Source of the DNA: Azonexaceae bacterium
Lineage (GTDB): Bacteria; Pseudomonadota; Gammaproteobacteria; Burkholderiales; Rhodocyclaceae
NCBI GenBank assembly: GCA_009469685.1
Contig: SSTA01000296.1
Coordinates: 1 to 10,738, forward strand
Reading direction: 5' to 3'
DNA length: 10,738 nucleotides
A model generated the notes under the pieces. That model was given only the letters and a program-made list of their open reading frames with translations, had not been told where the DNA came from and did no database searches. Positions 5,365 through 10,738 of the stretch are shown here, piece by piece (positions within the stretch are counted from its first letter, which is position 1; every line of letters begins with the position of its first letter). The position numbers and the translations under genes were made by a program.

Positions 5365-6588
5365 ATGCTCAAAAAAATCAGCATTGCCAACCTCAAGCTG
5401 GGGATGCACCTGCATGCCTTCTGTGGCGCCTGGCTCGATCACCCCTTCTGGCGAACCAAATTTGTCCTGACCAATCCGCGCGATCTGGCGTTGATTCAGG
5501 AGAGCGCCATTCGCGAGGTCTGGATCGATTCCTCCAAGGGCCTCGACGTCGAGGCCGCGAATACGGTGGCAGCGAGCGAGGAACCTCCTCCCAAGGAAGA
5601 GCCCGAACCGCTCCCCGCCCAATCCAGCTTCCAGGACGAGGTCAAACGGGCGTCGCGGATTTGCGCAAAATCCCGCGAAGCCGTCGTCTCGATGTTCCGC
5701 GAAGCGCGCATGGGCAAGGCGATCGACGCGGAGCAGGCCCAGGACCTGGTTGAGGAAATCTCCAGTTCGGTACTGCGCAACCCCGGCGCACTGATCAGTC
5801 TGGCCCGGCTGAAGACCGCCGACGACTACACTTATATGCATTCGGTGGCCGTCTGTGCCCTGATGATCGCCCTCGCCCGGCAACTGGGCCTGGACGATGA
5901 CGCCACGCGACAAGCGGGCATGGCCGGGCTTTTGCACGATCTGGGCAAGGCATTGATGCCGCCCGAAATCCTCAACAAACCGGGCAAGCTGACCGACGAA
6001 GAATTTGCGGTGATGAAGACCCATCCCGCCGAAGGCCACAAATTGCTGCTCGAAGGCCATGGAGTGAGCGACGTCATGAAGGACGTCTGCCTCCACCATC
6101 ACGAGCGTATGGACGGCAACGGCTACCCCGAGGGTCTCGGGGGAGATCAAATCAGCCTGTTCGCCCGCATGGGGGCAGTGTGCGACGTCTACGATGCCGT
6201 CACGTCAAACCGTCCCTACAAGGCAGGTTGGGACCCGGCGGAGTCGATCAAGCGCATGGCGGAATGGGAAGGACACTTCGACCCCAAGGTGTTTCAAGCC
6301 TTCGTGAAGAGCCTCGGCATCTATCCCGTCGGCTCCCTCGTCCGGCTGCAGTCAGGTCGCCTGGGCGTGGTGGTCGAGCAGAACGAAAAATCGCTCCTCG
6401 TCCCCAAGGTAAAAGTCTTTTTTTCCACAAAATCCAGGGCCTATATCAAGCCCGAACTGGTGGACCTTGCCCGGGCAGGTGCTCTGGACAAGATTGCCGG
6501 CCGCGAAAGCGCCTCGCGCTGGGGATTGAAGGACATCGACCAGTATTGGGCCGGAGACGCTGTCCAAGCGCGGGGCAAATCCGTATAA
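5365..6588 (+). CDS. HD-GYP domain protein with N-terminal DUF3391 (c-di-GMP phosphodiesterase)
   Basis: This 407-residue cytoplasmic protein is predicted to hydrolyse cyclic di-GMP. The N-terminal part (about 1-70) is a DUF3391-type domain, beginning KKISIANLKLGM. A Pro/Glu-rich linker follows (about 72-88), then the HD-GYP domain (about 130-330). Metal and active-site motifs are complete: HS at 159-160, HD at 191-192 in LLHDLGK, and the GYP signature HHERMDGNGYP (245-255) with His245, Glu247, Asp250 and Gly-Tyr-Pro 253-255. No membrane segment or GGDEF domain is present. ATG 5365 is chosen because the DUF3391 motif begins at once; there is no SD, and a -10-like box lies just upstream. The stop codon TAA (6586-6588) lies inside the -10 box of the next transcript. 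Its sensory input and target pathway are unknown. Confidence 0.93.
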   Translation: MLKKISIANLKLGMHLHAFCGAWLDHPFWRTKFVLTNPRDLALIQESAIREVWIDSSKGLDVEAANTVAASEEPPPKEEPEPLPAQSSFQDEVKRASRICAKSREAVVSMFREARMGKAIDAEQAQDLVEEISSSVLRNPGALISLARLKTADDYTYMHSVAVCALMIALARQLGLDDDATRQAGMAGLLHDLGKALMPPEILNKPGKLTDEEFAVMKTHPAEGHKLLLEGHGVSDVMKDVCLHHHERMDGNGYPEGLGGDQISLFARMGAVCDVYDAVTSNRPYKAGWDPAESIKRMAEWEGHFDPKVFQAFVKSLGIYPVGSLVRLQSGRLGVVVEQNEKSLLVPKVKVFFSTKSRAYIKPELVDLARAGALDKIAGRESASRWGLKDIDQYWAGDAVQARGKSV

Positions 6589-6589
6589 T
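6561..6589 (+). promoter_or_regulatory. Promoter of the ahcY riboswitch transcript, overlapping the HD-GYP stop codon
   Basis: TATAAT (6584-6589) is a perfect -10 box and includes the TAA stop of the HD-GYP gene (6586-6588). A poor -35 (TGTCCA, 6561-6566; 3 of 6) lies 17 bases upstream. Transcription should start near 6596, three bases before the first paired base of the SAH aptamer (6599), which fits the aptamer being the extreme 5' end of the mRNA. Confidence 0.75.
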
Positions 6590-6598
6590 TTTTCGTCT

Positions 6599-6660
6599 AC
6601 CGAGGAGCGCTGCAGGGGCGAAGTATCCCTTTCCCTCAGGCTCGGTTCTCAACGGCGCTC
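6599..6660 (+). promoter_or_regulatory. S-adenosylhomocysteine (SAH) riboswitch aptamer
   Basis: The conserved core of the SAH riboswitch is plain: GAGGAGCGCTGCA (6602-6614), CAGGCTCG (6637-6644) and AACGGCGCTCA (6651-6661). P1 is GAGCGC (6605-6610) with GCGCTC (6655-6660). The pseudoknot helix is ACCGAG (6599-6604) with CTCGGT (6641-6646). P2 is extended by AGGG (6614-6617) with CCCT (6627-6630). The class binds SAH, discriminates against SAM, and turns on ahcY and other methyl-cycle genes when SAH rises. Here it sits directly upstream of ahcY, its standard place. The order of blocks matches the published Ralstonia-type aptamer as I remember it. Confidence 0.93.
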
Positions 6661-6762
6661 ATTCGACCAACCCGTGCCGGGCACGGGAAGGTGGATGAGA
6701 GCGGCACAAGCGCAATGCTTTGCCTTCGCTCCCCACCTCCCCCCGGCCACTTGTTTGAGGAG
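6658..6762 (+). promoter_or_regulatory. Putative translational expression platform of the SAH riboswitch
   Basis: The 107 bases after the aptamer hold sequences that can pair in exclusive ways. CTCATTC (6658-6664), which includes the 3' end of P1, can pair with GGATGAG (6693-6699) around the hairpin CCCGTGC/GCACGGG (6671-6677 with 6681-6687). AAGGTGG (6688-6694) can pair with CCACCT (6733-6738) and on into the following C-run. CCTC (6736-6739) can pair with the SD GAGG (6757-6760). The SD of ahcY, GAGGAG, is five bases before ATG 6768. No T-tract terminator is seen, which favours control of translation. Confidence 0.5.
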
Positions 6763-6767
6763 TTCCC

Positions 6768-8177
<1,410 letters not shown>

Positions 8178-8211
8178 GCTGCCCCGCCGGCCCCCGCCAG
8201 GGGCCGGCAGC
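8178..8211 (+). repeat. GC-rich intercistronic stem-loop after ahcY
   Basis: GCCGGCCCC (8186-8194) and GGGGCCGGC (8200-8208) are exact 9-bp complements with a CGCCA loop. An alternative outer pairing is GCTGCC (8178-8183) with GGCAGC (8206-8211). It begins right after the ahcY stop. There is no T-tract, so it is more likely an mRNA-stabilising or attenuating stem than a full terminator. Confidence 0.6.
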
Positions 8212-8232
8212 CAAACCGGAGGGGAGCCCCGC

Positions 8233-8586
8233 ATGTTCAGACTTCTTGCCGCCTGGGGCATCAACGCGGTTGCCCTGATCGCCTTGCCCTACGTGATACC
8301 CTCGATCTCGGTCGCCAGTTTCGCCACCGCCCTGTGGGTGGCCTTGGTGCTCGGCCTCATCAATACCCTGCTGCGACCTCTGCTCATTCTCCTTACCCTG
8401 CCGGTGACGCTGCTCACGCTGGGCCTCTTCATCTTCGTCATCAACGCCTTGCTCTTCCAGATGGCCGGGCATCTGGTGACCGGCTTCCAGGTCGGCGGCT
8501 TCTGGTCGGCCCTCTTCGGGTCGATCGGCTATAGCATCATTTCCTGGCTGCTCTCCTCGCTGCTCCTTGCGGGGAAGAAGGACTGA
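8233..8586 (+). CDS. Small four-helix membrane protein, phage holin family 4 / YvlD type (PF04020)
   Basis: A 117-residue, very hydrophobic inner-membrane protein with about four helices (roughly 3-24, 31-48, 50-77 and 90-113) and a short KKD tail. The central block NTLLRPLLILLTLPVTLLTLGLF (44-66) is the hallmark of the PF04020 (phage holin 4 / YvlD) family. Despite the family name there is no phage context, and the physiological function is unknown. The ATG is preceded by a strong SD (GGAGGGGAG, 8218-8226). The gene lies 55 bases after ahcY and is followed after one base by the GTG of tlyA, so it is probably cotranscribed with the methyl-cycle genes. Confidence 0.88.
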   Translation: MFRLLAAWGINAVALIALPYVIPSISVASFATALWVALVLGLINTLLRPLLILLTLPVTLLTLGLFIFVINALLFQMAGHLVTGFQVGGFWSALFGSIGYSIISWLLSSLLLAGKKD

Positions 8587-8587
8587 C

Positions 8588-9331
8588 GTGCCCCGCGCCG
8601 ACCAGCTTCTCGTCAGTCGAGGCCTGGCAAGCTCCCGGGCGGTGGCGCAACGGCTGATCGCGAGCGGACGCGTACGCTGGGATGGCGACGCGGTAGTCAA
8701 GCCGGCGCAGGACCTGCCCGCTTGCGCCGGTCTACAGGTCGAGGCCGACCCGGCTGACTGCTACGTCTCCCGTGGCGGCCTCAAGCTTGCCGGAGCCCTG
8801 GCTGAGACCGGTATCGCCGTTGACGGCAAGTTCTGCCTCGACGTCGGCCAGAGCACCGGCGGATTCACCGACTGTCTGTTGCAGGCCGGCGCGGCCCGGG
8901 TGGTCGGAGTCGATGTGGGCCACGGTCAGTTGCATCCGCGTTTGGCGAGCGACTCCCGGGTCACTGCCGTCGAAGGAGTCAATTGTCGAGCCCTCACGGC
9001 TGCCGACCTTGCTCCCGGATTTCCGGCGGACGGCTTTGAGGTCATCGTCGGCGACCTCTCGTTTATTTCCCTGACTCTTGTCCTGCCCCAATTGCCTCCT
9101 TTGCTGGCGGCTTCGGGGGATCTCCTCCTCCTGGTCAAACCGCAGTTCGAGGTTGGGCGAGGCGGCCTCGCCAAGGGCGGGATTGTCCGCGACCCGGCGC
9201 TCTACCCGGTTGTCGAGGACAAATTGCGTGCCTGTGCGGCAGGCCTCGGTCTGACCGTCCGCGCCTGGCTCGAGAGCCCCATCCTGGGCGGCGACGGTAA
9301 CCGCGAATTCTTTATCTGGCTGAACCCATGA
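8588..9331 (+). CDS. tlyA: TlyA family rRNA (cytidine-2'-O)-methyltransferase
   Basis: TlyA-family enzymes use SAM to 2'-O-methylate cytidines in rRNA; some are annotated as hemolysin A. This 247-residue protein has an N-terminal S4 RNA-binding domain (about 2-60, RADQLLVSRGLASSRAVAQR) and a FtsJ-like methyltransferase domain. The SAM loop is LDVGQSTGGFTD (84-95). The K-D-K-E set of 2'-O-methyltransferases is present: Lys66 in SRGGLKL, Asp156 in GDLSF, Lys184 in VKPQFE and Glu240 in NREFF. I chose GTG 8588 (SD AAGGA at 8578-8582) over TTG 8567, which lies inside the upstream gene and adds a tail unlike the family. The stop TGA overlaps the metF ATG (ATGA). The product is a SAM consumer, hence a source of SAH. 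Confidence 0.92.
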   Translation: MPRADQLLVSRGLASSRAVAQRLIASGRVRWDGDAVVKPAQDLPACAGLQVEADPADCYVSRGGLKLAGALAETGIAVDGKFCLDVGQSTGGFTDCLLQAGAARVVGVDVGHGQLHPRLASDSRVTAVEGVNCRALTAADLAPGFPADGFEVIVGDLSFISLTLVLPQLPPLLAASGDLLLLVKPQFEVGRGGLAKGGIVRDPALYPVVEDKLRACAAGLGLTVRAWLESPILGGDGNREFFIWLNP

Positions 9332-10152
9332 ACCACCAACTCTCTATCGAATTCTTCCCGCCCGGAACTCCCGAAGGGGTCGAAAAGCTGCGCGTCGTTC
9401 GCCGCAATCTGGCCGAACTGAAGCCGGCCTTCTTTTCCGTCACTTTCGGCGCCGGCGGCTCGACCCGCGAGCGTACCTTCGCCGTGGTCAAGGAAATGGC
9501 CGCCGAGGGACTGGACGCGGCGCCCCACCTGTCCTGCATCGGCTCCACCCGGGACAATATCCGAGAAATCCTTGCCGACTATCGGGCCGCCGGCATCCGC
9601 CGCATCGTCGCCCTGCGCGGCGACCTCCCTTCCGGCATGGCGAAAGCCGGTGAGTTCCGCTACGCCAACGAACTGGTGGAATTCATCCGGGCCGAGACCG
9701 GCGACTGGTTCAGCATTGAAGTCGCCGCCTACCCGGAGTGGCACCCCCAGGCCAGGAGCCCCCGCGAGGACTTGCAGAATTTCGTTCGCAAGGTGAAAGC
9801 CGGTGCCAATTCCGCCATCACGCAGTATTTCTATAACGCTGACGCCTACTTCCATTTCGTGGACGAGGTCCGCTCTGCCGGAGTGGATGTTCCCATCGTT
9901 CCCGGCATCATGCCGATCGGCAGCTTTTCCAAGCTGGCGCGCTTCTCGGATGCCTGCGGTGCCGAGATCCCGCGCTGGATGCGAAGAAAATTCGAAGGCT
10001 TCGGAGACGATGCAGAATCTATTCGTGCTTTTGGACTGGACGTCGTTTCTGAGCTATGTGAGCACTTACTTGCAAAAGGTGCGCCGGGGCTGCATTTTTA
10101 CTGCATGAATCAGTCCGAATTGACTCGAGAAATCTTTCGTCGCCTGGCATAA
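9328..10152 (+). CDS. metF: 5,10-methylenetetrahydrofolate reductase
   Basis: MetF reduces 5,10-methylene-THF to 5-methyl-THF, the methyl donor for turning homocysteine into methionine; it is a cytoplasmic FAD-dependent barrel enzyme. It has 274 residues, normal for bacteria. Family blocks: SIEFFPP with the catalytic Glu8, SVTFGAGGS (37-45), PHLSCIG (66-72), ALRGD (95-99), ITQYFYN (164-170) and PGIMPI (192-197), ending in FYCMNQSELTREI. The start overlaps the tlyA stop (ATGA), so the two are translationally coupled. As the last gene behind the SAH riboswitch it is probably co-induced with ahcY. The last 45 or so codons (from about 10012) use A/T-ending codons such as TCT, CGT, GCT, TTA and CTA far more than the rest of the gene, though the protein still reads as complete. 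Confidence 0.97.
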   Translation: MNHQLSIEFFPPGTPEGVEKLRVVRRNLAELKPAFFSVTFGAGGSTRERTFAVVKEMAAEGLDAAPHLSCIGSTRDNIREILADYRAAGIRRIVALRGDLPSGMAKAGEFRYANELVEFIRAETGDWFSIEVAAYPEWHPQARSPREDLQNFVRKVKAGANSAITQYFYNADAYFHFVDEVRSAGVDVPIVPGIMPIGSFSKLARFSDACGAEIPRWMRRKFEGFGDDAESIRAFGLDVVSELCEHLLAKGAPGLHFYCMNQSELTREIFRRLA

Positions 10153-10155
10153 AAT
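10150..10155 (+). promoter_or_regulatory. -10-like box overlapping the metF stop codon
   Basis: TAAAAT (10150-10155; 5 of 6 match) contains the metF TAA and would start a transcript near 10162, about 28 bases before the CHASE gene. TTGACT (10120-10125) is -35-like but sits 24 bases away, too far for a normal pair. Support is therefore only partial. Confidence 0.3.
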
Positions 10156-10189
10156 GGCTATGTCCTGACCTCCCTCGGGCGCCAATTCG

Positions 10190-10738
10190 ATGCCCCCCGC
10201 ACCCCAGCCCCCTCTTGCCGACTCAGCGCACTACTCCCTTGCGGGGTGGGTTCGCTTCCTGCCGGCAGCCTTTCTGGTCGCGGGGCTCATCACGACCTGG
10301 GTGACGTGGTGGAACGTGAGCAACGATGGTGGAGCAGCCCTGCAAAGGGAATTTGAGGCCCAGTCCACCACGGTAGTCCGCGAACTGGAAAACCGCCTGC
10401 GGGGGAACGGCGAACTGCTGAGGGGAGTTGCCGGCCTATTTGCCGCCAATCCCGATCTCGACCAGAGTGGCTTCGCGGCGTTTGCCGACGCCCAGGGCAA
10501 TGCCCTTCAACTCCCCGGCGTCTTGGGAATCGGCTTTGCCAAGCCGGTCGCAGCGGCAGAACTTGAGAGTCACTTGGTCGCCCAGGCCAGAGCGGGCCTT
10601 ACGGATTACGCCATCTCGCCACCCGGCGAACGCCCGCTCTTCGTCCCGGTGACTCACTTTGCGACCCGCTCGGGACCCAGCAATCCGCCGCTGGGGTTCG
10701 ACCTGCAATCCGATCCGGCGATTCAACTGGCCCTTAAT
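10190..10738 (+). CDS. CHASE-domain membrane sensor protein (3' end cut by window edge)
   Basis: The first 183 residues of a membrane signalling protein. A short proline-rich cytoplasmic tail (1-19) leads into one hydrophobic helix (about 20-41), then an extracytoplasmic CHASE domain. CHASE marks are the amphipathic FEAQSTTVVRELENRL stretch (55-70), LPGVLGIGFAKPV (108-120), and farther on the sequence ERPLFVPVTHF with GFDLQSDP. CHASE domains sense small ligands in histidine kinases, diguanylate cyclases and c-di-GMP phosphodiesterases; the output domain lies past the window, so the enzyme type is unknown. ATG 10190 is the first start after the in-frame TGA at 10166-10168. No clear SD precedes it. 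It lies 37 bases after metF and could be read with it or from its own promoter. Confidence 0.82.
   Translation, partial: MPPAPQPPLADSAHYSLAGWVRFLPAAFLVAGLITTWVTWWNVSNDGGAALQREFEAQSTTVVRELENRLRGNGELLRGVAGLFAANPDLDQSGFAAFADAQGNALQLPGVLGIGFAKPVAAAELESHLVAQARAGLTDYAISPPGERPLFVPVTHFATRSGPSNPPLGFDLQSDPAIQLALN

Noticed and set aside
5001..5753. 250-codon plus-strand frame running through the palindrome cluster into the HD-GYP gene
   Set aside because: Arg/Gly/Pro-rich translation of hairpins plus an out-of-frame reading of the real HD-GYP gene; no motif.
8233..8586. Prophage holin or remnant phage
   Set aside because: The family name includes holin, but there are no lysis, capsid or integrase genes nearby and the gene sits in a metabolic operon.
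10120..10155. TTGACT and TAAAAT as a full promoter for the CHASE gene
   Set aside because: Each box is close to consensus but the spacing is 24 bases, outside the usual 16-19. Only the -10-like box is listed, at low confidence.

Overview
This is a GC-rich stretch of ordinary bacterial chromosome. Its gene content and order (dapF–DUF484–xerC; an LpxL-type acyltransferase divergent from metK; an S-adenosylhomocysteine (SAH) riboswitch ahead of ahcY; then a small membrane protein, tlyA and metF) point to a betaproteobacterium, most likely Rhodocyclales (Azoarcus/Dechloromonas/Azospira-like). The order-level assignment is inference from synteny and protein style. No phage, transposase, CRISPR, tRNA or rRNA was seen.

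Layout. Positions 1-2092 (minus strand) hold a translationally coupled run: dapF (GTG start), a DUF484 protein and xerC, joined by ATGA and GTGA stop/start overlaps. xerC is cut by the window edge. An AT-rich gap (about 2093-2165) precedes dapF. Further upstream on the same strand are a GNAT acetyltransferase (2200-2703) and an LpxL/HtrB-family acyltransferase (2914-3756), the latter with a good sigma70-type promoter at 3795-3823. Divergent from it is metK (3914-5077), whose leader folds into an irregular hairpin touching its Shine-Dalgarno (SD) sequence. Positions 5034-5330 are a dense cluster of palindromes, including a duplicate of the metK 3' end. An HD-GYP phosphodiesterase (5365-6588) follows, with a promoter so close to its ATG that its mRNA may be leaderless. 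The -10 box of the next transcript contains the HD-GYP stop codon. That transcript begins with an SAH riboswitch (6599-6660) and carries ahcY, a four-helix PF04020-type membrane protein, tlyA and metF. The window ends in the first 183 codons of a CHASE-domain membrane sensor (10190-10738).

How the genes work together. MetK makes S-adenosylmethionine (SAM). SAM-dependent methyltransferases (TlyA is one) release SAH. AhcY splits SAH to homocysteine and adenosine. MetF makes the 5-methyl-tetrahydrofolate used to remethylate homocysteine. The SAH-sensing RNA sits at the head of the recycling genes, so SAH build-up should raise AhcY and probably MetF. HD-GYP (c-di-GMP turnover) and the CHASE sensor are signalling genes next to this block.

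I found no wholly new multi-gene system. The best leads are regulatory RNA and DNA: a candidate uncharacterised metK leader RNA, an explicit switching model for the SAH riboswitch, a palindrome-framed lpxL-type promoter, and the hairpin/duplication cluster behind metK.
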